Below, in pieces: positions 1 to 10,505 of a stretch of DNA of 64,000 bases. Both the position numbers and the translations under genes were made by a program. The stretch spans positions 12,074,533 to 12,138,532 of the forward strand of contig NC_048542.1 of the NCBI RefSeq assembly GCF_902806685.2, written 5' to 3'. The notes beneath the pieces were generated by a model. That model made no database searches. It had not been told where the DNA came from and saw nothing but the letters and a program-made list of their open reading frames with translations. How positions within the stretch are numbered: position 1 is the first letter of the stretch; every line of letters starts with the position of its first letter. The stretch is from Maniola hyperantus (taxonomy: Eukaryota > Arthropoda > Insecta > Lepidoptera > Nymphalidae).

Positions 1-352
1 TTGAGATGAGCGCATCAGGAGTTCTTCGGCTCTTCGGAGATGTTCTGCGGTGACTGGGAGAAACTTCCTGCTGGACGATGCTGTTGTCTTCACTATTTGT
101 TTCTGTTTCGTCGCAGGCTTGTTCGTCTTCTTCCAGTTTGGGTCCTTTTCTGTGTTCTTTCTTGTCCTCCTGTAGTTGACACTCTGTTTGGTGGCTCTAC
201 AGAGTTCGATGAACTGCAGAACTCGAGCTGTGGTGTACCGGAGTCTGTCCCAGTTTGAGAAGCGGGACACCTCGGGTAAGGCTTGTGAAAGTTTCGGCTT
301 GCTTCTGTCCATGACATGGTGTATTCTCTCTTCGCCAGAAGGTTCTTCTTTT
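1..352 (-). CDS. Continuation of BEL/Pao pol in a shifted frame (pre-integrase spacer)
   Basis: After a 5-T run at 349-353 the family-like sequence continues on the minus strand in a different frame. It includes FSNWDRLRYTTARVLQFI and then LRRAEELL, the kind of spacer that precedes the integrase zinc-binding region in Pao elements. It is open to base 1. The shift is most simply a single indel in the homopolymer: a dead copy, a polymorphism or a sequencing error. Confidence 0.65.
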
Positions 353-3300
353 TCTGTAGTCTTCTGCTTCGTAGAGAAAGTCGGGTCCCTTGTACCAGCG
401 GTGACTTTTGTCGAATGATGTTGGCACGTCTCGCGTAGCGTCGTCTGCTACGTTCAGCTTCGTTGGCACCCAGCGCCACTCGTTGACCTTGGAAGACTCT
501 TCTATTGCAGCCAGGCGATGTGCTACGTAGGGCTTGTATGAGCGTGCTCCTGTTCGGATCCAGGTGAGTACGGTCTTGCTGTCTGTCCAGAACACCTTGC
601 AGTCCGGTTTTCTTTCGTGCTCTTCTATGACTGTTTCGGCGAGTCTTGTACCCATCACTGCTGCCTGGAGCTCCAACCTCGGGATGGACGTCAACTTCAG
701 CGGCGCAACCTTCGCTTTGGCCATGATGAGCGATAGGCTGACTTCACCCTCCGGTGTCACTATCCTCCAGAAGACGACTGCTGAGTAGGCTGCTTCGCTT
801 GCATCGGTGAACACGTGTAGCTGGATTGAAGTGGCGTCGTTGTACTGGAGGTACCGCCTTGGGATTGCCACGCTGCTGAGGTTCTTTAGATGATTCATCC
901 AGTCTTGCCACTGCTCAGCCAGGTCTTCATCTATTTCGTCATCCCACGACGTGCCTCTTCGCCATACTTCTTGCAGCAGCTGTTTCGCTCTTATGGTGAC
1001 AGGTGATGCGAGCCCGAGCGGATCGAAGAGTGACATGACCACTCGCAGCGCTTCTCTCTTCGTCGGTGTCTTCCCACTGATGAGTGTTGGTGCGACGCGT
1101 GCCAAGTTGAGGTTGAAGGTGAGTTCGTCTGTGTTGAGCTTCCAAATGACACCCAGCACCCTTTCTGTCTTCTCTTCTGGCTTGTAGAGTTCCATGTCTT
1201 CTGTTGGTTCAACTTCGCCCAGTGCTTCTAACAGTTGAGGCGAGTTCGACTTCCATTGTTTTAACTCGAAGCTGGCCTTTGAGTGTACTTCGCGTACTGA
1301 CTTCGTGATGCGTATTGCTTCTTCGAGGTTTCTGAAGCTGTCCAAGTAGTCGTCCACGTAGTGCTTCTGTATGATGGCAGCTGCGGCTTCAGGGTGAGCT
1401 TCTTTGTGCTGTTCAGCATTCAAGTTCTTGATGTAGATTGCTGTAGATGGAGAACTTGATGCACCGAAGATCAACGAAGTCATTCTATATTCTTCAGGTG
1501 GTTGGCTGTCTCTTCGTTCTCCTCGCCACAGATAGCGCAGTGCGTCCCTGTCTTCAGCTCGCAGCTTGACTTGCATGAACATCTCCTTGATATCCGCTGT
1601 GACTGCTACTGTGTGTTGCCGGAATCGCATGATGACGCCAGGCAATGACTGCAGGAGATCAGGTCCTTTGAGTAGCATGTCGTTGAGAGCTACTCCTTTT
1701 GTCTTCGCTGCTGCGTCGTGTACCACTCGGAGCTTCTCAGGTTTCATCGGGTTGATCACTGCGAAATGTGGCAGGTACCATGTCTTGCCAGCAGTCTTCT
1801 GTTTCGGAGCGAGTTCAGCGTATCCTTTTGAGATGATAGCTTCCATCTGTTCTGTGTACTTCTGTTTCAGCTTGGGGTCTCGGTCGATCTTCTTTTCTAT
1901 GTTGTGAAGTCGCTTCAGTGAGTTGTGGTAGTTGTCCGGGAACGTAACATCTTCTTTGCGCCAGAGAAGTCCTGTTTCATATCTTCCATCTTCCTGTTTG
2001 GTAGTGGTCTTCTCCAGGATACGAAGTGCTTGTTCTTCCGGATCTGTCTTCGGTTTCTTCGGCTGTATGCAGAGTCCGTCCATCTCGAAATACTGTTTGA
2101 CGAGGCTGTCCAGGTCGTCTTCTGTTCCCTCTGTGACGTGTGATACGAAGTCGATGCTACGTCCGGCGGCGCGGCTCTGGCTGCCGTGTAGCACCCACCC
2201 CAGCGGTGTGAGAGAGGCTACTGGTTGATTGCTATTTCCTCGTCTCACTTCTGTTGTCAGCAGGAGGTGCCAATTATCTTGACCGATCAGGACTCGAGGC
2301 TTGATGTCTGCATATACGAGGTAGTCGCGGATGTCTGCCAGGTGTGTGCAGCCGTCCACCAACTCTCTTGAAACCCGTTGCGATGACACTTGAAGGTTCT
2401 TCACTGTTCGTGCTTGTATACGTTCTTCATAATCGTTGAGACCTCTCAGCTTGATGTTCACTCTTCTTGAGGCTGACTCTGATGTCTTCATGTCGTTGAT
2501 AGTTTCTATCTTCAAGGGATCGATGGGTCCTGTTGCTCCGATGAGTTCGGCTATGCTGTTGTCTATCAATGTCACTGTTGACCCGTCGTCCATCAAGGCG
2601 AATGTGTCGAGAGCTCCTTTGGGCCCCTCAACTTGCACTGGAATAATCTTCAGATAGGATTGTTTCTTCTGTATAGTCCACGCCGAGTTGATTATTTCTG
2701 TGATTTCGACGCCTTCTTTCTTCTCCGGTGCCTTGGTGTAGTGCAGCATCTTGTGGTGAAAGTATTTGCAGCTGTTGACGCCACATGCCTTGACCTGGCA
2801 GTTGTGTGTTCTGTTTCTGTACCGAAGACATCGAAAACACAGGCGTTTGGACTTGGCTATGTCCCATCTTCCGTTTGCATCCGCATTCTTGAATTGTTCA
2901 CAATCGCTTGCCCCGTGCTCTCCTTCACAGATGGCGCACTTGGGTGTATACTGTTTTTCTGTTACGTTGTGAATTTTCTGCGGTCTTCTCTGTTGCGTGG
3001 CAGGCGCATGTGATGTATGTGGTGCCACCTGCTCAGGAAGCGCGTACGGCCCGCAGAGCTCCGCTTCTCTCTTGAGGAACTTCTCCATCTTCATCAGTTC
3101 CGGATCTTCTTTCGGCTGTAGCACTGCGAAGTCGTAGTATCTATAGCGCAGCGTAGGTGTGAGCTTGTCCACGACCGTCTTCGAAACCTCCGGGTTGAAC
3201 ATGTAGTTCACGCAGCTGAGTGTCTTCAAAGTCGCGACCACATTGGAGACCTTCGTCGAGAAGATGCAGATGTCGCGCGGTGACTCGGTAAGGCGCGGCA

Positions 3301-4381
3301 ATCCACGTAGAGCTTCTATCTCCATCATAGCGATGGATTCTGGTCTTCCGAATCTGGATTCCAATGTCTTCATTACTTCTGTTGGGTGCGCGCTGGTGAT
3401 GAGAAGACCTTCAACTGCTTCTTTTGCTCTTCCCTTTAGGTTTCTTCTTAGACGATTTGTGTTTTCTATTGTGGTGAACATGCTTTCTGTTTCGTAATAT
3501 GCGGCGCGGAACGGTAGCCATTCTTGGTGTGATCCTCCGAAGATGGGTAGCTCGATAAACTTCGGGCGTCGTGCTGCTTTGACGGCGAGCGTGATGGCTT
3601 CGGCGAGTTCTGTTAGACCCGGTTGCACTCCCGCCGGTGACTGAAGTGGATTCTGGTGCTTCTGTTGTCCCGTGCTGTTGACCACTGGTTCTATAGGGTA
3701 GTGTGGCTCGCTGGTGATCGCTAGCGCGGGGCGTGGGGGCTGTGACTCCAACCAGTTGCCCACTCGTTCGCTCGTCTCGGCTCCGGAGTGGATGGATGCA
3801 CCATCATCTTCTATTTCATCTTCTGTTTCTTCAGCTTCCATGGCGGTGATGCGGGCAGCGGCTAGTTCGACCTGAAGACGTAGCAGTTCTTCCTTGGCCT
3901 TCGCTATTCTATGCGCCTTGCTGCGGCTGTGGGTCGACCCCTCCCCCTTCTTGCTAGGGGGGAGTGGTACTTCTTGCGGCTTGACAGTCCTCCTCCTCTT
4001 CTGGATGGCCAACGCTTCTCTAGCCTGGCTACGCCCCTGTTCTATAGCGGAGGCCTCCACGGCAGCGGGCGGCCCCAACTGTGTCGCATCGGCGGGCAGT
4101 GCCAACGCGACGGTGGTGGGCGCAGACATCTGTGAGGCGGCGGCGGTTGCAGTCATCTCTCTGACTGACTCGGAGGAAGGCACGGCGGACGTCGATGTCT
4201 CGGAGGGTGGCACGGCCATCGACCTGGATGTCGCGGAAGTGTCTGTTGCCGCCCTCGACGCCGTTCGCTCCGACACTGTAGTTTCTGTTGCGGTGGTGGT
4301 AGCAGTATCCTCTGATGCGGCCGGAGACTCTTCTTCTGTTGAGGCCTTGCGGTTCTTGAGCTCCTGCCGTGTCACTGGCAT
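197..4381 (-). CDS. BEL/Pao gag-pol polyprotein (partial, frameshifted near its end)
   Basis: The frame is open from 4477, but the ATG at 4381 (MPVTRQEL...) is preferred because 4477 lies in the LTR/PBS region. Residue numbers count from 4477. A serine/threonine/alanine-rich N-terminus is followed by a gag-like region of DUF1759 type around residue 306 (FIELPIFGG). CCHC-like knuckles begin near 511 (CAICEGEHGASDCEQF), an A17-type aspartic protease DDGS motif is near 628, the reverse-transcriptase YVDD box is near 1039, and RNase H (FTDAS) is near 1222. These read as an intact domain series. The frame ends at 197 only because of a shift near 349-358; downstream pol sequence continues in another frame to base 1. 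This is a mobile-element protein, not a host gene. Confidence 0.85.
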   Translation of the reverse strand: MPVTRQELKNRKASTEEESPAASEDTATTTATETTVSERTASRAATDTSATSRSMAVPPSETSTSAVPSSESVREMTATAAASQMSAPTTVALALPADATQLGPPAAVEASAIEQGRSQAREALAIQKRRRTVKPQEVPLPPSKKGEGSTHSRSKAHRIAKAKEELLRLQVELAAARITAMEAEETEDEIEDDGASIHSGAETSERVGNWLESQPPRPALAITSEPHYPIEPVVNSTGQQKHQNPLQSPAGVQPGLTELAEAITLAVKAARRPKFIELPIFGGSHQEWLPFRAAYYETESMFTTIENTNRLRRNLKGRAKEAVEGLLITSAHPTEVMKTLESRFGRPESIAMMEIEALRGLPRLTESPRDICIFSTKVSNVVATLKTLSCVNYMFNPEVSKTVVDKLTPTLRYRYYDFAVLQPKEDPELMKMEKFLKREAELCGPYALPEQVAPHTSHAPATQQRRPQKIHNVTEKQYTPKCAICEGEHGASDCEQFKNADANGRWDIAKSKRLCFRCLRYRNRTHNCQVKACGVNSCKYFHHKMLHYTKAPEKKEGVEITEIINSAWTIQKKQSYLKIIPVQVEGPKGALDTFALMDDGSTVTLIDNSIAELIGATGPIDPLKIETINDMKTSESASRRVNIKLRGLNDYEERIQARTVKNLQVSSQRVSRELVDGCTHLADIRDYLVYADIKPRVLIGQDNWHLLLTTEVRRGNSNQPVASLTPLGWVLHGSQSRAAGRSIDFVSHVTEGTEDDLDSLVKQYFEMDGLCIQPKKPKTDPEEQALRILEKTTTKQEDGRYETGLLWRKEDVTFPDNYHNSLKRLHNIEKKIDRDPKLKQKYTEQMEAIISKGYAELAPKQKTAGKTWYLPHFAVINPMKPEKLRVVHDAAAKTKGVALNDMLLKGPDLLQSLPGVIMRFRQHTVAVTADIKEMFMQVKLRAEDRDALRYLWRGERRDSQPPEEYRMTSLIFGASSSPSTAIYIKNLNAEQHKEAHPEAAAAIIQKHYVDDYLDSFRNLEEAIRITKSVREVHSKASFELKQWKSNSPQLLEALGEVEPTEDMELYKPEEKTERVLGVIWKLNTDELTFNLNLARVAPTLISGKTPTKREALRVVMSLFDPLGLASPVTIRAKQLLQEVWRRGTSWDDEIDEDLAEQWQDWMNHLKNLSSVAIPRRYLQYNDATSIQLHVFTDASEAAYSAVVFWRIVTPEGEVSLSLIMAKAKVAPLKLTSIPRLELQAAVMGTRLAETVIEEHERKPDCKVFWTDSKTVLTWIRTGARSYKPYVAHRLAAIEESSKVNEWRWVPTKLNVADDATRDVPTSFDKSHRWYKGPDFLYEAEDYRKRRTFWRRENTPCHGQKQAETFTSLTRGVPLLKLGQTPVHHSSSSAVHRTL

Positions 4382-4432
4382 ACTTACCGAATTCGATGAA
4401 TTTTCTTCAATTTTCTCGATTTTCCAACGTAT

Positions 4433-4450
4433 CCGGCGACCGAAGGACCA
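4433..4450 (-). promoter_or_regulatory. Candidate primer binding site of the BEL/Pao element
   Basis: The minus strand reads tggtccttcggtcgccgg a few bases downstream of the proposed LTR end. It starts with the TGG expected opposite a tRNA CCA end and resembles the TGGTCCTTCG-type sites of other insect BEL/Pao elements. The primer tRNA is not identified. Confidence 0.45.
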
Positions 4451-4455
4451 TTCAA

Positions 4456-5188
4456 TGTGCGCTTCTGCACATTTCACTATGCTGGATTGGTTGGAATTCT
4501 TCAGGAAAACACTTGTTGAAGCACTATTTTCTTTATTTCCTAGGTACTGCTACCGCTAGGTCTGGAGGAGAACTGTACCGGCATACAAAACCGGGCCGGT
4601 ATTTATTCGAAAATCACATGAAAAAAGTAGACCATCTGATTGGCTGGCAAATCAGAGGATCTTTACATTGACCAATCAGGAGAGAGCAGATTCGAGAGGT
4701 GTGGCTTACTTAGAGGGGTCTTTTTGACTCCGGGCTATACCGTAGTGAGAGCCGCGCCTCTCGCTCTATAACTGTTGCTATCTCTATCTACACTATTTCT
4801 CTCGCTCTCAACTATTGCTTTCTCTGTCTACTTATATTTCCTATCTCTGTTTATTCGTAAAAGGCTATTAAATTTACATAGTAAAATCTTAACAAATCCT
4901 AACATACTACGCTACTGTTTATATTCAAGTATGTACTATACATAAGACCTTGCTAAACATAAGTCTATAACCTACACCCTAATACCTATTAACTATCTTT
5001 ATTAAATTACAGGCTAAACATTGCTTATCTATACTATAAAAATCCTATGATAACTATTAAACTATTAATTATTTTCACAAACAAACACTATACACTATAT
5101 CGTCCCGCACAATATAAAATCCTATAATAACTGTTAAACTATTAATTGTCAATCAATACACACACTAGGCACTATATCGTCCCGCACA
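4456..5188 (-). repeat. Probable 5' LTR of the BEL/Pao element
   Basis: On the minus strand a 733-bp block begins TGTGCGGGACGATATAG (from 5188) and ends in ACA (4458-4456), just before a TGG-type primer-binding motif. Near its 3' part it has a TATA-like AATAAATACC followed by an initiator-like AGT. The first 75 bp (5188-5114) are repeated imperfectly at 5111-5037, so the true LTR start could be either copy. The partner LTR is outside the window, so the limits are inferred from end motifs only. Confidence 0.5.
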
Positions 5189-5840
5189 CTACATTATAAA
5201 AGGAACCAATTTCTACGTCCAACAATTTGGACTGGGCGTTGGTGAGTTAGTTACTTTTCCTTTTATAAGTATAATTATTTAGATTAATAAAAAATAATAT
5301 CTATTACATATTATTTAATATTTGAAAAGTGCAACCGCCGAGTTTATTACTGGTACTTCTCGGTAGGTATAATTGGCACTCCGAACCTGCCGTGGTACTT
5401 AGATTATTTTGATGATTCAATATAAATCTTTCTGTTTCAAATTTCAATACACGTACCTACCTATATCATAACAATATAAATATTGAGCCATGTCTATCCA
5501 TTGTTAACTCTGTGTCAGGAGCTAATACGGTCATGTTATTAGAGTAGGTATAATAAGTCGGCATATTCCATACTCAGCTCATTCCGTCGATATCATCTCA
5601 TGCTATTTTTATTTTATTCATAGCCATCTTTATTCTTTTGTTTACTGGGAACACTGGCGAGAGGTCGCCTCTAGATTGAACCTTTTAGAATTCTGTAGGT
5701 AGTATGTAAAAACCTGTACATGTATGTTAGTCATGTTCAAGGTCTAAAAATAGTGGTATACTTTTCAAAATGTTCTGAGCGAAAAAACATAGCATTACTA
5801 ATTATCGTAGACCTGCCAATAGAGATTTTATATTTTTTAC
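5189..5840. other. No gene seen; AT-rich flank of the retrotransposon
   Basis: I see no exon or family repeat here. A short dyad (gtccaa-caa-ttggac) lies around 5218-5233. The sequence is otherwise unremarkable. Confidence 0.5.
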
Positions 5841-6053
5841 ATCAGCTGAAAATAGCGTCATCAATTAATTTGTATTTTCAATTTTCAAAGTAAGATAACT
5901 ATACAAAGTGGGGTATCAAACTATGAAAGGGCTTTACCTGTATATTCTAAAACAGATTTTTATTTATTTTTATGCATAACAGTTTTTGATTTATCGTACA
6001 AAGTGTACTGTAGAACCCTCGGTGCGCAATTCTGACTCACACTTGGCCGGTTT
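5840..6053 (+). repeat. Partial 'GGTTCCG' family repeat
   Basis: This matches the 3' half of a family found many times in the window: ...gataactata...ggggtatcaaa...aaaacagatttttattta...ttatcg..., ending in cacttggccggttttt. Other copies lie at 12006, 14473, 16484, 17070, 25449, 26252, 42262 and 53224. It is noncoding. Confidence 0.7.
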
Positions 6054-6402
6054 TTTTTATCCTATGCCATTTGTATCAACTTCCACGTACGGAACCATTT
6101 ATATTACTATTATATTTTTTCACACTCGATAACAATGTAGGTTGAATGGCTACTAAGGAACACTATAAGGTTAAGGCTGTGCAAAATCGATATAAACAGC
6201 ATAAACGGATTTAACAGTGCTTATTAATATTTATTGACATTTATTTTAGTCCAAATGTGGTAGGTAAAGCGATACAAGTATACGTCATACGAGTTACGAC
6301 TAGGTTTCTTATTTTACTGGATTTCTACAAGTCCGTCGATGTTAAGAAAATTCAGGTGTTTCACCGATGAAAATAAATTTAAGTATCTTTCAGAACCAGC
6401 CT

Positions 6403-6700
6403 AGTGCTTAAGACATCCACCTCATGTTCGGGAGGTCGGGGATTCGATCCCGGGCACGCACCGCTACTATACATCGATGCCTCTAACTTCTCGGAGCTAT
6501 GTGTGTTTTAAGCAATTAAATATCACTTGCTTTGACGCTGAAGGAAACATACAGGTAGAACATAATGTTCTCAAAGGTGTGTGAGAGTAAAGTCTGTGCC
6601 AATTCACACTTGGCCAGTGGACTAGGTTCAGACCCCTAACCCTTTCCATATTAAGAGGAAACCCGGTGATGAGTTATCATAATGATGGTGATCTTTCAGA
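6403..6700 (+). repeat. tRNA-derived SINE
   Basis: The head has a pol III B-box-like segment (gggattcgatcccgggcacgc). The body includes aaggaaacat, ttctcaaaggtgtgtga and gccaattcacacttggcca, and the tail runs to gatgagtt...atgatggtgat. The same body recurs at 10410, 11200, 48057 and 62165. The acceptor stem does not fold as a tRNA, so this is a SINE and not a tRNA gene. Confidence 0.7.
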
Positions 6701-6763
6701 ATCATGCAAAGTATTATACTTACCTAGGTCTGTAATTTAATAACATTATATTATCCATCCATA

Positions 6764-6929
6764 TCCATACTAATATTCTAAATCTGTCTGTCTGCTAGCT
6801 TTTCACGGCCCAACCGTTCAACCGATTTTGATGAAATTTGGTTCAGAGTTAGCTTATATCCCGGGGAAGGACATAGGCTACTTTTTATCCCGGAAAATTA
6901 AAGATCTCGGAAATTAAGGCATCATCTAG
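6764..6929 (+). mobile_element. Lep1-type Helitron (non-autonomous)
   Basis: It starts TCCATACTAATATT after an A, has a short gtct repeat and the core accgattttgatgaaatttgg...cccggggaaggacatagg, and ends gcatcatCTAG before a T. The 5' TC, 3' CTAG and A|T insertion context are Helitron rules. Confidence 0.75.
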
Positions 6930-8176
6930 TTTTATTATATTATTATTGATTTTAATTATTTCTTATGCAAGTCTTATGCATTAAACAATAACAATAGTAC
7001 AATAAACAACTAAAACGTGCGCAATAAATATCGATACAATATTTTGTATGGGAATTACTTTCGCGGGCAATATCAGCCCATTACATGAACATAAATTAGC
7101 TCATACGGAATTTATTGTTGTATTGTTGCTCGTACATAACGTCTTGGACGTTAACATGATGAAAGATGAAATATACTGTAATACCCATTGGTGATGCCGT
7201 AAATTTTGATCTTTTCATTTTAATCTAGTAGGTAATCGGAATATTAACATTTTTTTTTTCTTATGATTTTAAGCATATTTCGTGGTTTAACGACATATTT
7301 TAATGTACTTAGGTATATAACGGTACATACTACGATTAATTTTTGTTTTTATTTGTCGATATTTCAACCCAATTTTTTTTCTTAATAGGTAGTACCTACC
7401 TAAGTAGGTACCTATAATATAAAAATCTATGTTTTTCCGTAAAAGTCTCTCTTCTTGAACTCTTACGTTAAAAGTAATTTTTTGTAAGCTTTTATCGGCA
7501 TCGTTTCGTGTCATCGTTTTTGGTAAATTGATGTCGAACGCAGGTCGTGATTGAGGCAGAAGGAGGGAAAAAAAATTTTTCAAGGACGGATGACTTATGT
7601 CTATTGTGATCAGTTACGCAAGATTAAGTTTTACCTAGAATTATTCTTAGATTATGTTTCGAAGAACAAAATGCAAGTGGCTACTTTTACAAACACCTGT
7701 GATTCAAATTTTATACCTATTATAAAATTTTAAATATAGAGGTTAGTAAATTTCAAAGACGTCAAACTTTTGAAAAAGGAACGCGGTCGGCGGAAACGAC
7801 GCCATCAAAAGTTTTATACTTTTTAAATTGTTCGATGGCCTGGCGCGCAACGTCATCGCCCATCGAGCCTGGCCGAACAAAAACATTGCGTTCGGGTAAA
7901 CGTGCACCGTTTACACGTTCTGATTTTAGTGACGTGAAGCCATAGTATCGACACTCTCCTAGTATGCCTATTCTAACTGCCTCGCTCGCGCTGGTTTAGT
8001 GGCTAGCCCGTTTGTCTGCAGGAAAAGAAGTTACAGATTCGTGTCCCGTCCCAAGTTGGGCTAAAAGAGTTAAGTGTGACGACTAAGGTCTTTCTATCGA
8101 TAATGGGATGATTACTCGATTGGGAAATTAGTGGTGTAACACCTAATTACCTGATACGATATAGCTGTACGTACAA
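6930..8176. other. No gene seen; includes a GC-rich block at 7760-7935
   Basis: Mostly AT-rich sequence. The block at 7760-7935 is conspicuously richer in GC and CpG than its surroundings, and it contains no long ORF or recognised repeat. It may be a conserved noncoding element. Confidence 0.4.
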
Positions 8177-8321
8177 GTATGTAAAGTAATGGACATCGAC
8201 ATTTAGAAGGAGATAGCAGATTTTTAGAGCGTTGGCCCTGTCATTGAGACCGAAACAACGTCATATGGGTATGAGTGTCATTTTAAAGACCGATGTACAT
8301 TACTTTTTGTCGCGTAATGTA
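8177..8321 (+). repeat. MITE family B (short fold-back element)
   Basis: Ends are related by inversion (gtaatggacatcgacatttagaagg / accgatgtacattac). The middle carries gagaccgaaacaacgtcatatgggtatgag. Copies recur at 36703, 37770, 39388, 54366 and 54513. Confidence 0.6.
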
Positions 8322-10409
8322 TATGGGAGCAGGCTAATCTGGAAGAGGTAAGTATACCCATATTAGTCTTGCAGACATTTGGCGTTTGGAACGCATGACG
8401 CATTAGGTAAGCCGAAAGTCAAAAATGTCAAACCATACAACATCTAGGACTAATTCTATAAAATTACCCAAAAATGTTACATACGCTGCGCTCGCGCATC
8501 GTTCCTCGTTTGTTATTTCCATCTAGCTTTCATATTTTCAAGGCAATTATATAGTTATACTTATACAAATATACAATTTCCAAAAAAGTTGTTTTTCTAT
8601 CGATTGGCATTTAGAATGTATTTTGTCTTCAAATGGAAATCTAAAACTGTGTGCACTATATAGCATAAATATCGACATCGACTCATAAGTAAGACATCCC
8701 AACCCTAAACATTTATTTATTTATCGAAATACTGGCTTGTATCAGCGTTCAATCATCGGTGTATTTTCAAATCACTCATCAGCAAAAAACCAGAACCATC
8801 CGTCTTTATAAAAGCCAGCGTAAACTTGTCCGTCTAAATTGTACATTTTAACTGCATATTAATCTGTTCAGCTCTATTAGCCGGATAATTTACGGCTGTA
8901 ATGAAGCGGTGGAGGAAAAATTCTGGTAAGTATATATTCGAAGTTCGAACTGGAGTTTTTATTCGACACAAAGTTTTTCTAGATCAGTAGATAAAATTAT
9001 TTTTGAACAGACTAAATACTTCTGTAAGAGTCCAACTAACACCCTCAACAGTGCTTCCTCATTAATTTATGATTTTTGGACGGACTACCTCCTGCATCTA
9101 ACGGTCAACAGATAGCAAGCTTGATATACACCCTAAATCAAGCAACGCTCATGCTTCTTCTGAAGAAGCATAAGCATTGAAGAATAATACTGAAGAAGTT
9201 CTTCAGTATTATAAGCAATAGAGTTTGTGGAGTAGTTCCACATACCTACCTAATCCACATATATTTTAGAATAACGAGTTAGTACCTTAATATTAATACG
9301 CTGTTTTACAAGTAAACTACTGCAACCTACCAACATTATTTATAATAGGTACTAATAATGCACCTACCTAAAATAATTACACAGGTAGGTATCTACATTT
9401 ATGTGGATAGCTGATGTTTTCTGTAGAAGGCCATTCAAACTATTCGCCCTGCGGGTCGTTTCAAACAATAACCGTCGCCCGCCATGTTGCCTCTGTGACG
9501 TTTATAAGACGCCATTTTGCGTCGGGTTGCGTTCTGAAACCCATCGAGAGAACAAAGGAGCCATTGGATTGAATGGCGGGGAAATGGATATCGAGTACAG
9601 TATGCTAATTTGCTGTTTGATGCCTGTGATGTGCCTCAAATTTCCTACATTTTACTTATAGACAAGACAATGATGTGATTATACTTTTATACAGTTTTAT
9701 AGTAAAACTTATAATACACCTATTGGTGTAAAATATGCACACGTACGAGTATACATTACAATTTTATGCGCTCATAATACTGAATAGGTAAGTAATTATT
9801 ATTTCACTTAACAGTTACCTAACCTAAAGCTCAGGCAAGAACTAAGAAGCTCAAACACCTACCCGCCTAACATTAATAGCGATGTTGCATATGTTAAAAA
9901 TAAATTTTTAAACTGTAAGGTTCACTCTAGCGGATCTTCTAGCTTTTGAGTTTGGATTTTGAAGAATAAAGAGAGCCTTTCTTGAGAGGCAACGAGGTGA
10001 AAAAAACGATTACATACTTAATACCGTTTTAAGCTATACTAAAGCCTGAATGCCAAATATCAGCTCGGCAGCGTTACAGCGTTGGTTTTGATACAATTAG
10101 CATGTGAAAACACTGCGCTGTCCCGCCGCCGCTGCCGCGGGCGTCGTCTAATTGGCGCTGTGTAAACTCACCCTGTTATCAGGACGCCCCGAGCGGTGGG
10201 CTGCGTAACGTAGAGAGGGCTTGCATGGGAAAATTACATGAACGAGTTCTTCCGGACTATCCCGTACCTAATTACGAAACTCGTAGGTACGTCTACTATG
10301 TTCAGACTACATGAGAAGGCGTTAGGAAGCCAAAATCGAGCATAATAATTTTCCCTTGCCACTTGTCGACGATGTTTTCTTTCACCGCTACAGCAAGTGA
10401 TAACGCACA
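8322..10409. other. No gene seen; GC-rich blocks at 9420-9590 and 10080-10225
   Basis: No splice-supported exon was found. 9420-9590 and 10080-10225 are GC-rich islands in AT-rich DNA with homeobox-like TAATTG and HMG-like AACAAAG words. They are candidates for regulatory sequence only. 9401-9661 has an 86-codon ORF that I do not regard as a gene. Confidence 0.4.
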
Positions 10410-10505
10410 TAAATCCGAAAGGTTAGAGGTGCGTGCCCAGGATAGAACCCCCGACCTCCCAAATGGAAGGTAGACAGACGTCTTAACACTAGGGCCTAGG
10501 CTTTC
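10410..10505 (-). repeat. SINE head fragment, inverted
   Basis: It reads gaggtgcgtgcccaggatag...gacctcccaa, the reverse complement of the B-box head of the SINE at 6403. It abuts a body fragment in the opposite orientation. Confidence 0.6.

Larger units (their letters stand above)
1..5188 (-). mobile_element. BEL/Pao LTR retrotransposon, 5' half (cut by the left edge)
   Basis: Reading leftward from 5188 the order is a probable 5' LTR, a primer-binding-site-like sequence, a short leader, then a gag-pol frame with gag-like region, zinc knuckles, aspartic protease, reverse transcriptase and RNase H. This order without a separate envelope is that of BEL/Pao elements. Integrase and the 3' LTR would lie left of base 1. 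The missing end prevents a target-site-duplication check. Confidence 0.85.

Noticed and set aside
3894..4559. 221-aa plus-strand ORF antisense to the BEL/Pao gag
   Set aside because: Low-complexity Ser/Val/Ala sequence that mirrors the serine/threonine-rich gag N-terminus. No domain; a shadow of the real frame.
6420..6465. tRNA gene (B-box match)
   Set aside because: B-box present, but no cloverleaf or anticodon arm, and the sequence recurs with the same SINE body. Retroposon head.
9401..9661. 86-aa ORF as a small gene
   Set aside because: No splice context, domain or conserved start. It overlaps a GC-rich block that keeps frames open by composition.
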